64,000 nucleotides of DNA from CF-162 sp963667205 (GTDB taxonomy: Bacteria; Chloroflexota; Dehalococcoidia; SM23-28-2; RBG-16-64-32), in NCBI GenBank assembly GCA_963667205.1, contig OY762959.1, forward strand, positions 62,001 through 126,000. The letters are read 5' to 3'. Each line of letters starts with the position of its first letter. Within the stretch, counting starts at the first letter, position 1. Positions 26,418 through 35,965 of this stretch are shown one piece after another. Below the pieces are notes generated by a model. The model was not told where the DNA came from and ran no database searches. It saw nothing but the letters and a program-made list of their open reading frames with translations. Position numbers and translations under genes: made by a program.

Positions 26418-27905
26418 GTGACGACGAACGCGATGTGGATCGTGCATGACAACGGCGCTCTGGAGATGGTGGGAACACGCTCGACCGGACGCTCCCTGCG
26501 AGGCGGCTCCAACGTCTCGCGCGAATACGACTATACGGCGCTGGCGCCGCTGGCCGATGGCGGCTTCGCGAGCGCCGGCATCAGCGGCAGCGACTTCCCG
26601 CAGGTGACCTCGTGGGAGGTGCGCCTGGACGGCTGCGACCCGGCGTGCTTCTTCTCGCCGTACTGGATCTCGGACGACGAGGAGGATGTGGTCCTGGGCG
26701 CCGGCGTCGAGCTGGCGGCAAGCCGCTTCCCGACGCTCACCAACGGATCGAGCACGAACGTCCTCAACGGTGCGATACAGACAGTGCGCGCCATGCTGAC
26801 GGACGCCCTCTGGGAGGAGGACTTCGGCGTGGGTAGCGGCGAGGTGTACTCCGAATTCCCGGCGGGCGAGTTCACGTCGGTGGGCATCGCCAGCGTGACG
26901 AAAGTGATGACGCTCTACCTCGCAGTGCAGGCGCTCAACGATAACCAGGCGGAGCTGGGAGACATCATCGAGATCGACGCGGAGGCGGCGAACGTCGGCG
27001 GCAGCCAGATGAACGTTGCTCTCGGCGAGAAGCAATCGCTGGAGAATCTTCTGTACGGGATGATGACAGTCTCTGGCAACGACGCCGCGCTGGCGATCGG
27101 GCAGCACGTTTCTGGGAGCACGGCGGCGTTCGTCGTCGAGATGAACCTGGCGGCGGCGGCGCTCGGCCTCACCAGCACCATCTACAACCAGCCTGCCGGC
27201 GGCGGCTACTCCACGCCGCAGGACCAGGTGACGCTGTGGATGGAGGCGGCCACAGACCCGCTATTCCGCGAGTTCGCGTCGCGCAAGACCTGGGACGCCT
27301 GCGGCGAGACGGCCGAGGGCGATGGGATCTGCCGCTTCCTCACGAAGTTCAGCGATAGCGGTTGGCCGGGCCTTGGCCCCTGGAAAAACGGCAACCTGGG
27401 TTTCAGCAACCCCGCGCTGAACACCCTCGGCGTTCCGCTTTGCACGTCGTGTCTCCTCACCGAGGCGACGCGCCTGGGGCGGACGATGATCGCCGCGATT
27501 CAGCAGTCCGGAAACCGCTGGGGCGACTCCAGTGACCTGTTCGACTACGGCTTCATGAAGCTCTTCACGCCCGACCGCGTGGCGCACGCCGGTCAGGCCG
27601 GCATCGCCAGCGACTTCGGGATCGACGCGATCACCGACGGACTCGCGGTCCTCGTGCGGATAGATGCGGCGGACAAGCTGCAGGTCTGCACCTTCAGCGT
27701 ACAGATGGACCTCGGGACGATCGAGGAGGTCGGCTGCGACGCTCCGCCCGTGCCCGCAACCGCCGGCGGCGATCCGCCGCTACGGACGCAGGTGGAGATC
27801 GTGCGCAGCGGGACGCTGCTCTGGGAGGGCGAGTACCTGACGGCGTACTGGCTGGCGGGTCACGTCCACATCACCGCCTGGCGCGACGGGCCGAAGGAGC
27901 CTTGA
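26418..27905 (+). CDS. S11-type D-alanyl-D-alanine carboxypeptidase-like protein (C-terminal part of a TAG-split gene)
   Basis: 495 aa from GTG 26418, in the same frame as the preceding ORF. The first 100 residues finish a beta-repeat region; the rest is a penicillin-binding/serine hydrolase fold. The SxxK motif is S159-V-T-K162, SGN is S219-G-N, and a KNGN segment (WKNGNLGF) stands where KTG is expected. S11 enzymes trim peptidoglycan stem peptides outside the membrane, yet this ORF has no signal peptide and no ribosome-binding site. Both fit its being the downstream half of the gene starting at 25053. If unjoined, it would be untranslated or cytosolic. Confidence 0.75.
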   Translation: MTTNAMWIVHDNGALEMVGTRSTGRSLRGGSNVSREYDYTALAPLADGGFASAGISGSDFPQVTSWEVRLDGCDPACFFSPYWISDDEEDVVLGAGVELAASRFPTLTNGSSTNVLNGAIQTVRAMLTDALWEEDFGVGSGEVYSEFPAGEFTSVGIASVTKVMTLYLAVQALNDNQAELGDIIEIDAEAANVGGSQMNVALGEKQSLENLLYGMMTVSGNDAALAIGQHVSGSTAAFVVEMNLAAAALGLTSTIYNQPAGGGYSTPQDQVTLWMEAATDPLFREFASRKTWDACGETAEGDGICRFLTKFSDSGWPGLGPWKNGNLGFSNPALNTLGVPLCTSCLLTEATRLGRTMIAAIQQSGNRWGDSSDLFDYGFMKLFTPDRVAHAGQAGIASDFGIDAITDGLAVLVRIDAADKLQVCTFSVQMDLGTIEEVGCDAPPVPATAGGDPPLRTQVEIVRSGTLLWEGEYLTAYWLAGHVHITAWRDGPKEP

Positions 27906-27912
27906 TCGCCCG

Positions 27913-28791
27913 CTAGTCGAGGCGGCCTTCGACGTCGCGGAGGAAGCTCTCTAGCTCCGGCGAGAGCTTCGTGTCTTCGGCCGGGGCGTCGCCTGGTCGC
28001 TCCGCGTCGTAGGCCTCTTCCATCTCCGCGAGCCAGGTCTTGAGGCGGGCGTCTTCCGCCACGCTCTCGTTGATCGCCTCCGTCTGGCGCTCGCTCTGGC
28101 CACGCAACTGGTCGAGCGTGAGGCCAAGGCCGTACAGCCGGTCGAGGTACCCGAGCAGTGCGTAGAGGCCGGTGTAGTCGCGCTCAAGCTGCGCGTAGGC
28201 CGGTAGCTGCAAGATGACGCCGGCCGAGACCATGCCCAGCTTCTCCGCCTCCGTTGTGACGCCCGCGAGGATCGTCGTTGGGCCTTCGTAGTTGCTCTCG
28301 CGGACGCCGGCGCCGCGCAGTCGCGCCAGCATCGCTTCGTCGCTGGCACCGCCGCTGGCGACGGGCGGCCGCGTGTGCGGCACGGGCGCGTACATCGAGC
28401 CGATCATCGTGTACTCACGGACCTTGAAGTGGCGGCAGACGTCGAGGATGCCGTCAGTGTACTCGTCGCCGTTGGCGTGCGGCTCCAGCGAGTGCAGGAG
28501 GAGCCAGTCGCGCTCGTCCTTGTCGCGGGCGTGGTGGAGGCGCGTGTTGGGGACGGAGACCTCGCGCTTGCCGTCGCGGCGGAAGAGCGTCGGGCGGTAG
28601 CGGGTGAAGTCGTAGAAGTAGCCGGGGCGCGCCAGTTCGCCGATAGGCTGGCCGCCGAAAGTCTCCTCAAGGAACGTGAGCGCCATCGTGCCGACGGAGC
28701 CGACGTCGACCCACGGCTGGAGCGCGAGGAGCATGCGCGGCTCGCTCAGCGGCGGCACGTCGATAAGCTCGAACGGCCCGACCTTTGTCAC
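27913..28791 (-). CDS. PAC2-family protein
   Basis: A roughly 292-aa PAC2-fold protein, related to archaeal/eukaryotic proteasome-assembly chaperones but of unknown role in bacteria. The family features are the N-terminal PRMLLALQPWVDVGSVG, the GPTTILAGVTTEAEKLG core, and the helical C-terminus with coiled-coil propensity (EDARLKTWLAEMEEAY). The frame is open to ATG 28845. I prefer GTG 28791 because the extra N-terminal residues (PKKPPRDVCD) do not match the fold, though the start is uncertain. It converges on the S11 gene with 7 bp between them. Confidence 0.72.
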   Translation of the reverse strand: MTKVGPFELIDVPPLSEPRMLLALQPWVDVGSVGTMALTFLEETFGGQPIGELARPGYFYDFTRYRPTLFRRDGKREVSVPNTRLHHARDKDERDWLLLHSLEPHANGDEYTDGILDVCRHFKVREYTMIGSMYAPVPHTRPPVASGGASDEAMLARLRGAGVRESNYEGPTTILAGVTTEAEKLGMVSAGVILQLPAYAQLERDYTGLYALLGYLDRLYGLGLTLDQLRGQSERQTEAINESVAEDARLKTWLAEMEEAYDAERPGDAPAEDTKLSPELESFLRDVEGRLD

Positions 28792-28893
28792 GAGGCCATT
28801 GTCGCACACGTCCCGGGGTGGCTTCTTTGGGCTGTGGTGGCGCACTACTCCTTCGAGATCGTCAGGACGAGCAGGACGGATCTGGAAAGGGCG

Positions 28894-30139
28894 CTAGACT
28901 AGCCCGACGCGCAGGTTCTCGAGACCGCGGAGGGTGATCTGCGCGCGGTATTGCGGGCGCTCGTCGAGGAGGCGGGCGTTGGGGAAGCGCTGGACGAAGC
29001 TGCGCAGCGCGGCCTCGCCTTCGAGGCGGGCGAGCGGCGCGCTGAGGCAGAAGTGGATGCCGAATCCGAACGCCAGGTGCCGGTCGGCGGCGGAGTCGCG
29101 CTCGCCGCGGGTGACGTCGAACGCATCAGCGTCCTCGAAGTGCTCCGGGTCGCGGTTGGCCGCGCCGAGGAGCGTCATCACGAACTCGCCGGGTTCGATC
29201 GTCACGCCGCCGATCTCCGCCCTCTGAGTGCAGCGGCGCCCGTCGAATTGGACGGGAGGGTCGCAGCGCAGCACCTCCTCGACGGCGTGCGGCGCCAGCT
29301 CCTCGGGCCGCTCCTGGAACTTCGCGAGCTGGTCGGGGTGCCGCAGGAGCTGGAGGATGCCGTTGCCGATCAGGTTCACAGTCGTCTCGTGGCCGGCGAT
29401 CAGGATCATCGTGCAGGTGGAGAGCAGCTCGCGCTCAGAGAGCTTGTCGCCCTCCTCCTCGGCCGCCAGCAGAGCCGAGAGGATGTCCGGCGGCCGCTCG
29501 TCGCCGCGCCGGGCGATCAGCTCGCGGAAGTACTCGCGCGAGTCGAAGACGGCCTGCTCGCGTGCCTTCAGCACTTCAGGCGCTACGTTGACGTCGGGGT
29601 CGAGCGAGCCGGCGAGGATGCGGGACCAGACCCGGAACTGCGGCTCGTCCTCACGCGGGACGCCGAGCATCTCGCAGATGACGCTGACGGGCAGCGGGTA
29701 GGCGAGATCGGCGATCGCATCCATCTTCTTTCTTGCCATCGACGGCGTCGAGCAGTTCGTCGACGAGCTGCTGGATGCGCGGCCGCATCGATTCGAGGGC
29801 GCGCGGCGTGAAGGCGAGGTTGACGAGCCGGCGCAGGCGGGTGTGGTCGGGCGGGTCCATGAACAGGAACGGGCGGTCTTCCTCGTTGAGGATTGAGTCG
29901 GCGGCTCTGTTCTGCTCCGGTATCACACCGGCGATTTCGGAGTTACGGTCGTCGCTGCTGAAGCGCTTGTGGTCGCGGAGGATCGCCATGCAGTCCGTGA
30001 GCCGGGAGAACGCCTTCACGCCGAACGGGGTGATGTGGACGGGGTCTTCGCGCACGAGGCGGCTGTAGACCGGGTACGGATCCTCGCGGAAGGCGGGATC
30101 AAGCGGGTTGAAGGCGATCGGCTGTTGTTCGGTGGTCAT
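28894..30139 (-). pseudogene. Cytochrome P450 with a single-base frameshift
   Basis: A bacterial class I-type P450 of about 410 residues once reconstructed. The N-terminal half runs from ATG 30139 to about 29730. The C-terminal half is in another frame and carries the I-helix LIAGHETTVN, the EEVLR (ExxR) motif and the heme loop FGFGIHFCLSAPLAR. In the heme loop Ser replaces the usual Gly two residues after the Cys. Removing one A from the AAA run at plus 29729-29731 restores GKKKMDAIADL, so the lesion is a +1 insertion. No ferredoxin partner is visible nearby. The start has GGAGGGAC and an upstream TATAGT. It is either a true pseudogene or a sequencing error. Confidence 0.85.
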
Positions 30140-30235
30140 TTGTCCCTCCGAAGTGACTGCGCGGTCACTATAGCACAGCGCGCGCTGCCTGCTGTGATGG
30201 GAGTCACACGGCGGTGCTCCGCCGGATCCGTGCGC

Positions 30236-31771
30236 CTAGACGCCGTCGGCGATGCGAGGGTCGAGGCCCGGGAAAGAGGCGAGGAACTCGCGGCGTTCCG
30301 TCTTCCGCTGCTGCACGCGCCGCTCGTATTCGTCGCTGCGGCCGAGGCGCTCGAAGGCGAGCCGCGGGTGGCACATCTCCGGGTCGAGGCCGGGCAGGCT
30401 CTTCGGGACGTCGTAGCCGAAGTCCGGGTCGCGCTGCCACCTGGCACTGCCCTCGGCGATCGCCGTCAGGCAGACGCTGGAGTCGGCGACCTTGATCTTC
30501 TTCGAGTCGTCGCCCTCGTGCTCGACCACCCAGCCCGTGTTCATGAGGTAGACGTCGATCGGGTGCGTCTGGAGCAGTTCGTGAAAGCGGTTGCCTTGCT
30601 TCTCGTGCGACATCGGGAAGAACGGGTTGGCTCCGGGAATGCGCATCGCCTTGCCGGCTTCCTTCTTGCCGCCGGCGCTCGTCCCTGTCGTCTCGCCAAG
30701 CATGAAGTAGGCGGCGGCCTGCTCCTGCGAGAGGCGGGCCAGCGCGGGAACGATTCCCTGGTCGCGGTTGAGGATGACGATCGCCGAGACCGGCGGGATG
30801 TTGGCGGCGTCTTCGAAGCGGCCGAGCGCCTTCAGCGGGAAGACGGCGCGGCCGTTCTGTGTGTACGACGCGTTGAAGAAGTCGGGGTTGCCATCGTCGT
30901 CGATGTAGACGTTCTCGAGGTAGGAGATCGCGCTCGTCGCCGCGGCGTGGATCTCCGGCTCGTGTTCCGGCGAGAGGGCGAACGTCTTGGCGAAGCAGCC
31001 GTTCTCCGAGCCGTGGATTACGCCGCCGGGCATGAGAGCGATGAAGTCGTCCTGGACGGGCTTCGATTCGCCCTGGCGGCGGAAGGTCGATGTGGTCTTG
31101 CCCGTGCTGGAGAGGCCGATGATCGCGATCGTCTTCAAGCCGTCCGCCGACTCCACGACCTTGCAGCCGGCGTGCATCGCCAGGCCGCCCTTGTCGTAGA
31201 CGATCTCGTTCCACATCCTCAGGCCGCCCTTCTTCGACTCGCCGAAGTAGTCGGAGTTGAGGACGCGCGTGACGCCTTTGTCGAGGTCGACGGCGATGCA
31301 GCGGTCGTCGGGGTAGCCCTCGGCGACCAAGTTCGGGGTGTCGATGACGGTAACGGTCGGTTCGCCGCTCTTGCGCTGGAAGTAGAGGAACTTCTGCATG
31401 CCGGCGACGTTGGCGTTGCGGCGCTCGATGATCAACCGCGCTGAGGTCTGGACCTCCGGCGCGTTGGAGATGTAGCCGTCGATGACGATCATCTTCTGGC
31501 CACGAATATAGTCGTTCTGGAGGTCGGCGATCCGCTGGTATTCGGCGCGGGGCATCGTCTGCATGCCGCGGATCTCTTCAGGGTGATCGGTGACGATGTA
31601 GGTGGAGCCGGCGGAGCGGGAGTCGACGCGCGTAGCTACGTCGAGGTTGCCGAGAACAGTGTGGTGGGCGTTGTCCATCTGCGCCGTGAGCTGGCGGAGG
31701 TCTTTGTGGGACGGATTGTCCAAGATCGCCGCGGCTTCGATAGCGAAGGCCGGCTGTTCGATTGATATCAT
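30236..31771 (-). CDS. pckA: Phosphoenolpyruvate carboxykinase (ATP)
   Basis: A 511-aa ATP-type PEP carboxykinase converting oxaloacetate to PEP with CO2 release, the first committed step of gluconeogenesis. The kinase P-loop reads GLSSTGKTTSTF, with Ser in place of the usual Gly. The metal/ATP region QDDFIALMPGG follows, then YFMLGETTGTSAGG and NTGWVVEHEGDD. Length is slightly shorter than the 540 aa of E. coli PckA. ATG 31771 begins at the N-terminal domain. With gltA in the window it covers both fates of oxaloacetate, though they are not in one operon. Confidence 0.88.
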   Translation of the reverse strand: MISIEQPAFAIEAAAILDNPSHKDLRQLTAQMDNAHHTVLGNLDVATRVDSRSAGSTYIVTDHPEEIRGMQTMPRAEYQRIADLQNDYIRGQKMIVIDGYISNAPEVQTSARLIIERRNANVAGMQKFLYFQRKSGEPTVTVIDTPNLVAEGYPDDRCIAVDLDKGVTRVLNSDYFGESKKGGLRMWNEIVYDKGGLAMHAGCKVVESADGLKTIAIIGLSSTGKTTSTFRRQGESKPVQDDFIALMPGGVIHGSENGCFAKTFALSPEHEPEIHAAATSAISYLENVYIDDDGNPDFFNASYTQNGRAVFPLKALGRFEDAANIPPVSAIVILNRDQGIVPALARLSQEQAAAYFMLGETTGTSAGGKKEAGKAMRIPGANPFFPMSHEKQGNRFHELLQTHPIDVYLMNTGWVVEHEGDDSKKIKVADSSVCLTAIAEGSARWQRDPDFGYDVPKSLPGLDPEMCHPRLAFERLGRSDEYERRVQQRKTERREFLASFPGLDPRIADGV

Positions 31772-31928
31772 CTATCGTTCCTGTGCCCTTACTATGGCTT
31801 AGGTTAATACCTGCCGTGCGTCGGTACAACCTATTTCCATAACAATTCTCAAAATAGATGTCCTGAACTAGAGACGCGCGCGCAGTCTCCTCCGTTGCTG
31901 GCCGCCGGGTGGCCTTTGCGGCCGTTGC

Positions 31929-33200
31929 TCAGCGCAGCTCCTGTAGCCTCGCCGCCGCCTCTCGCACTGCGGCCTTGAACGCCCCGCGCGCCATCAACGA
32001 CCTCTCCTCGGCGGCGCGTGCTGTGAAGAGGTCCCGCCAGAGCTCCCACGCCTCCTTGTTGTCCGGCTCGCCCTTGCGCACGAAGTCGACGAGGTGGCAG
32101 GCGATCTGCAGGTCACCCTCGTCGCGGGCCTTGCGCGCCCGGTCGAGGACCGGCGCGGCGCCTGTGGCGGCTACGAGCACGGCGGCGATCTCCTGGCTGT
32201 GCGCCGGGAGCATGTCGGCGGCGTCGCCGTTCCACCAGCCGCCGTAAAGGCGATAGACGTTGCGCGCGATGAACTCCGGGTGGTCGTAGATCGGCTGCAG
32301 CCAGGGCTTGTCCGCCGCCGGCCAGTCCATGTCGCGGATGATGTCCTCCAGCCACTTGCCGTCGTTCATGCCGGCGACGACCTGGTCGTGAACGGAGCGC
32401 AACAGGTGTGCCGTCGAGAGGAGCGCCTCCTGGATAGTCCCCTCGTCGGAGATCGCGGGGCCGTGGCCGGGGAGGAGGCGCAGCGGCTTCTTGGCGGCCA
32501 TCTGCTCGAGCGCATCGGCCCAGTCCCGGGCGTAGCGCTGGATTTTGTACGGGTTGCCGGCGTTGGGTGCGCTCCAGACGAACGTGTCGCCGGTGCAGAG
32601 AACGCGGTTGTCTGGACACCAGACCCACGTCTCGTCGTCAGTCTCGCCGCGGGCGTGGTGGAACTCGAACGTCATGCCGCCGACGCGTGTCTCCATGCCC
32701 TGGTCGTACGTGACGTCCGGGTAGGTGAGAGAGGCGTTGGTGAACGGCTTTGCGTCCGGCGGGAGGTTGAACTGGATCGTGTTGATGTGGTCGTTGTGCG
32801 CGGCCGTCAGCCGGTAGCGGTCGAAGCGCGGCGCGACGTCGCGGTGGGCGATGATGCGGGGTCGCCGGTCGCCGCGCTCGGAGGCCTCGGCGATGATCGC
32901 GTCGGCGCCCGTGACGTGGTCAACGTGGCCGTGCGTGTAAACGACGGCCTCCACCGGCGCCTGCGAGTAGTTGTCCCGGAGGTCTTGCAGCACGCGGCCG
33001 GTAAACCGCTCCTGCGACGTATCGACGAGCAGGACGCCGTCGTCGCCGCTGAACGCGGTGACGTTGGCGAACGACGAGAGGAAGACCGCTCCCTCGGCCA
33101 CCTGCTTCGACGGGCCGAGGTAGAAGAAGGCGGCCTGCTCCGCCGGCAGACCGCGCGCGGACGCCAGGTCGAGCTGCTGGTCCGGGGACTGCTGTGTCAT
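31929..33200 (-). CDS. MBL-fold alkyl sulfatase-like hydrolase
   Basis: A 423-aa protein with a metallo-beta-lactamase fold and a C-terminal alkyl-sulfatase-type dimerisation/SCP-like region. Metal site: VYTHGHVDHVTGAD (HxHxDH), later FEFHHARGETDDE, then GDTFVWSAP and LLPGHGPAI. The region from YRLYGGWWNGDAADMLPA onward is typical of BDS1/SdsA alkyl sulfatases. ATG 33200 (MTQQSP) has AGAGGAG before it; the longer open frame to 33638 overlaps the divergent lipoprotein gene and is not coding. Sulfatase activity is inferred, not proved. Confidence 0.8.
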   Translation of the reverse strand: MTQQSPDQQLDLASARGLPAEQAAFFYLGPSKQVAEGAVFLSSFANVTAFSGDDGVLLVDTSQERFTGRVLQDLRDNYSQAPVEAVVYTHGHVDHVTGADAIIAEASERGDRRPRIIAHRDVAPRFDRYRLTAAHNDHINTIQFNLPPDAKPFTNASLTYPDVTYDQGMETRVGGMTFEFHHARGETDDETWVWCPDNRVLCTGDTFVWSAPNAGNPYKIQRYARDWADALEQMAAKKPLRLLPGHGPAISDEGTIQEALLSTAHLLRSVHDQVVAGMNDGKWLEDIIRDMDWPAADKPWLQPIYDHPEFIARNVYRLYGGWWNGDAADMLPAHSQEIAAVLVAATGAAPVLDRARKARDEGDLQIACHLVDFVRKGEPDNKEAWELWRDLFTARAAEERSLMARGAFKAAVREAAARLQELR

Positions 33201-33297
33201 GGCCTCACTCCTCTGAAGTCTGGAATGGCGCAAGTATATCGCGCCGCCCCGGCGCCGGCGTTTTCTCGGGAAGCGGCAGCCTGCGATAATCGAACGA

Positions 33298-34041
33298 ATG
33301 CGATTTGTTCTCGATGCCCTGCTCCTTATGTTCGCCGTCGTCCTGGTGGCTTGCGACGGCACCACCACGGACCCGGACCGCTCCCCAACCGCGACACCGA
33401 CGCCGACGATCGACTTCGCGGCGGAGGCCCGCCGGCTCGCCGGGGGCGCCGTCTTCAGCGCCGAGGACCTGCCGGGCTTCGAGCCTCTGGGCGTGGACGA
33501 CTTGCAGTCACAAGCGGGTCTGAGTGATGAGTGCGACATCTTCGACTCGGGCGTCGTCTTCCCGGATGCAGTGGCGACGGCGGACTCCGGCGCGTTCGAA
33601 GGCCGCGTCGACGACCAGCTCATAAACCTCGCCGGCATCTATCGCTCGGCTGAAGACGCCAGCGCAGGTCTGGCGCGGACGCGTGACCTCCGGGAACGCT
33701 GCGATGCCGAGTTCAGAGAAGCGGTGGAGCAGGTGGCGCGCGACTTCCTCGACGGTCTCGGGATCGACCTCGGCCTCTTCACCACGATTGATGTTGCAAT
33801 CAACGACTACAACCCAACGGTGGTCGGTGATGAGATCGTTGGATACGAGCTGCACGTGAACGTCGACCTCATCCTCACGAGCCAGCAGTACAACCTGCAC
33901 GCGATCGTTGCGCGGGAGGGAAGGGTCGCCGGCGCGCTCCTTTACGGACGCTTCGGGCAGCTTAGCGAAGACCCCGAGGCTGAGCTTCTAATCCTGATGG
34001 CGGGTAAGCTGTCAGCAGTAAACGAGGCACTACCGGAGTAA
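33298..34041 (+). CDS. Putative lipoprotein, unknown function
   Basis: A 247-aa protein with a type II signal (LLLMFAVVLVACDG); the lipobox LVAC would be lipidated at Cys19. A Thr/Pro-rich linker follows, then a globular domain with two Cys residues (DECDIF, ERCDAE), which may form a disulfide. No homologous family recognised. GATAAT (33285-33290) is 7 nt before the ATG and no ribosome-binding site is seen, a clear leaderless candidate. Confidence 0.68.
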   Translation: MRFVLDALLLMFAVVLVACDGTTTDPDRSPTATPTPTIDFAAEARRLAGGAVFSAEDLPGFEPLGVDDLQSQAGLSDECDIFDSGVVFPDAVATADSGAFEGRVDDQLINLAGIYRSAEDASAGLARTRDLRERCDAEFREAVEQVARDFLDGLGIDLGLFTTIDVAINDYNPTVVGDEIVGYELHVNVDLILTSQQYNLHAIVAREGRVAGALLYGRFGQLSEDPEAELLILMAGKLSAVNEALPE

Positions 34042-34116
34042 CTACTGGAATACGAAACCGCTGGAAGAGCGTCGACCGCCGCCTGGCTGCGGCGGTCGCT
34101 TCCATATGTTCGCTAC

Positions 34117-35103
34117 TTGGTTCAGCTGGCGATCGCGGCGGCGCTTCTTGGCCTTCTCCTATGGCGCGTCGATCTTGCCGCCGTGCGGGACGAGCTCTCC
34201 GGTGCGTCGCTCTGGTGGCTGCCGCTGGCGGTCGTCGCCAACCTCGTCTCGGACTACTTTCGGGCGATCCGCTGGCGGCAGTTCTTCCTGCCGATGAAGG
34301 CGGTCGGCGTGCGCTTCCTCTGGGGCGTGGCGATCCTCGGCGTCGCGGCCAACCTGGCCCTGCCGCTGCGCGCGGGCGAGTTCCTGCGCGTGCAGGTCTT
34401 ACGCCGCCGCACCGGGCTGGAGCTCGCGCAGGTTGTCGCCACAGTAGTCTCCGAGAAGCTGATGGACACCGTGGCGTTCAGCGCCTTCCTCGTCATCGGC
34501 CTGCTGGCGTTTCCGGAGGCGCGCTACCTCTGGCCGCTGGCGGTCCTGTACGTCGCGCTGCTCGTCATCGGTGTCGTGGGCGCCCGCTGGCTCGCGGCGA
34601 ACATGAGTGGAGGTCCGCTGGCGACACAGCCTGAGGGACGCTGGCGTCTTCGCGTCGCCGCGCAGGTGCGCTCCTTCAGCAGCGGTCTGAAGTCGTTTCG
34701 CAGCAAGCGGGCGCTGCTCATCGTTACGGCTTGCTCAGTCGCCGCGTGGCTCTGCGAGGCGACGATGTACTGGGCGGCCGGTCAGTCGATCGGGCTTGAC
34801 CTGAGCCCGGCGGTCTACCTGCTCCTGGTTGTGGCGGCGACGGTGGCCGTATCGGTGCCGATAACGCAGGCCGGACTCGGTATCTACGAAGTCGCGCTGA
34901 CGAGCCTGCTCGTGGCCTTCGACGTGGACAAATCGCAGGCAGCGGCGTTCGCGATCTATGCGCACGCAATCGTCGCGGTGCCGTACTTCGTGAGCGGGCC
35001 GCTGGCGGCGTTCGCGATGCGCGTCAGCCCCCGCGATGTGCTCTTCCTTCGCGGCGGGCGCAGCTCGGCCGAGCGGGAACAGACGACGCCCGCTGCCGGC
35101 TAA
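34117..35103 (+). CDS. Lysylphosphatidylglycerol synthase TM / YbhN-type flippase-like protein
   Basis: A roughly 328-aa polytopic membrane protein. Features of the AglD/YbhN/LPG-synthase transmembrane family are seen: WWLPLAVVANLVSDYFRAIRW, LRAGEFLRVQVLRRR, and VSVPITQAGLGIYEVA. Such proteins are thought to move lipid-linked substrates across the membrane; the cargo is unknown. The start is uncertain: TTG 34117 is the first accepted codon, while the frame is open back to 34042 with only a CTG. A weak hairpin-like GC stretch lies just upstream. Confidence 0.75.
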   Translation: MVQLAIAAALLGLLLWRVDLAAVRDELSGASLWWLPLAVVANLVSDYFRAIRWRQFFLPMKAVGVRFLWGVAILGVAANLALPLRAGEFLRVQVLRRRTGLELAQVVATVVSEKLMDTVAFSAFLVIGLLAFPEARYLWPLAVLYVALLVIGVVGARWLAANMSGGPLATQPEGRWRLRVAAQVRSFSSGLKSFRSKRALLIVTACSVAAWLCEATMYWAAGQSIGLDLSPAVYLLLVVAATVAVSVPITQAGLGIYEVALTSLLVAFDVDKSQAAAFAIYAHAIVAVPYFVSGPLAAFAMRVSPRDVLFLRGGRSSAEREQTTPAAG

Positions 35104-35113
35104 CGCCGGCGGT

Positions 35114-35965
35114 TCAGGTGTACGCGCAGATCACGCGGTCCCGCCCGGCGAGGTCCGGCCGCACCTCCACCGTCGCGGTCGGGAAGGCCTCCTCGGCGAG
35201 CGAGCGCACAGCAGCGCCCTGGTGGTCGCCGATCTCCGCGAAGAAGGCGCCGCCCAGGGCCAGCTTCTCAGGCGCCTGCCGGAAGATCTTTCTGATGTCA
35301 CGAAGGCCGTCGGCGCCGCCGTCCAGCGCCCTGCGTGGCTCCCACTCGCGGATCTCCGGTGGCGTCGCCAGCCAGTCGGCCGTCGTCACGTAGGGGAGGT
35401 TGGCGGCGATGATCTCTGCGCGGCCGTCGATCGGCTGCAGGGTGTCGGCCGCGAAGAAGTCGATGCGGTTGGCCACGCCGTGTCGAGCGGCGTTACGGCG
35501 GGCCAGCGCGAGCGCGCGCTTCGAGAGGTCGGTCGCGATGACGCGTGCGTCCGGTAGCTCGCACGCGAGGGCGACAGCGATTGCGCCCGAGCCTGCTCCC
35601 ACGTCGACGATCGTCAGACCGCCGTCCGCGAAGCGGTCTCGTGCGAAGCCGATTGCCAGCTCGACGAGCGTCTCGGTTTCCGGACGCGGGATCAGGACGG
35701 AACGGGAGACCTTTAACTCGATCCCGAAGAACTCCCGGTGGCCGACGATGTAAGGCACGGGTTCGTGCGCCAGCCGCCGGTCGAGGAGGCGCCGGTAGTA
35801 GTGCCCGGCCCGAGTGGGCAGCTCGTCCTTCAGGCGCTCGTAGAGGTGCACGCGATCGGTCTTGATGGCGTGCATGAGGAGCAGCTCGGCCTCCAGGCGC
35901 GCTTCGTCGCTGCCCGTTCTCCGGATGAGGCGCATGCCTTCGCGCAGCGCCTCGGAGATGATCAC
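35114..35965 (-). CDS. prmC: Peptide chain release factor N5-glutamine methyltransferase
   Basis: PrmC methylates the Gln of the GGQ motif in RF1/RF2, which speeds peptide release. The 283-aa protein has the N-terminal helical domain (ARLEAELLLMHAI), HREFFGIELKV, IPRPETETLVE, the SAM loop VDVGAGSGAIAVALA, and the catalytic NLPYV. Its ATG overlaps the prfA stop by 4 bp, so its substrate protein is made from the same mRNA. Confidence 0.93.
   Translation of the reverse strand: MIISEALREGMRLIRRTGSDEARLEAELLLMHAIKTDRVHLYERLKDELPTRAGHYYRRLLDRRLAHEPVPYIVGHREFFGIELKVSRSVLIPRPETETLVELAIGFARDRFADGGLTIVDVGAGSGAIAVALACELPDARVIATDLSKRALALARRNAARHGVANRIDFFAADTLQPIDGRAEIIAANLPYVTTADWLATPPEIREWEPRRALDGGADGLRDIRKIFRQAPEKLALGGAFFAEIGDHQGAAVRSLAEEAFPTATVEVRPDLAGRDRVICAYT

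Noticed and set aside
25098..27107. 669-aa minus-strand ORF
   Set aside because: Antisense of the dockerin and S11 genes; Arg/Glu/His-rich composition typical of shadow frames in high-GC DNA.
29729..29731. Programmed ribosomal frameshift in the P450
   Set aside because: The needed shift is +1 and there is no slippery heptamer, stop or stimulatory structure of the usual kind; simple insertion explains it better.
30204..31214. Long Arg/Gly-rich ORF antisense or offset to pckA
   Set aside because: It is a shadow frame of the GC-rich pckA gene and has no domain signature.
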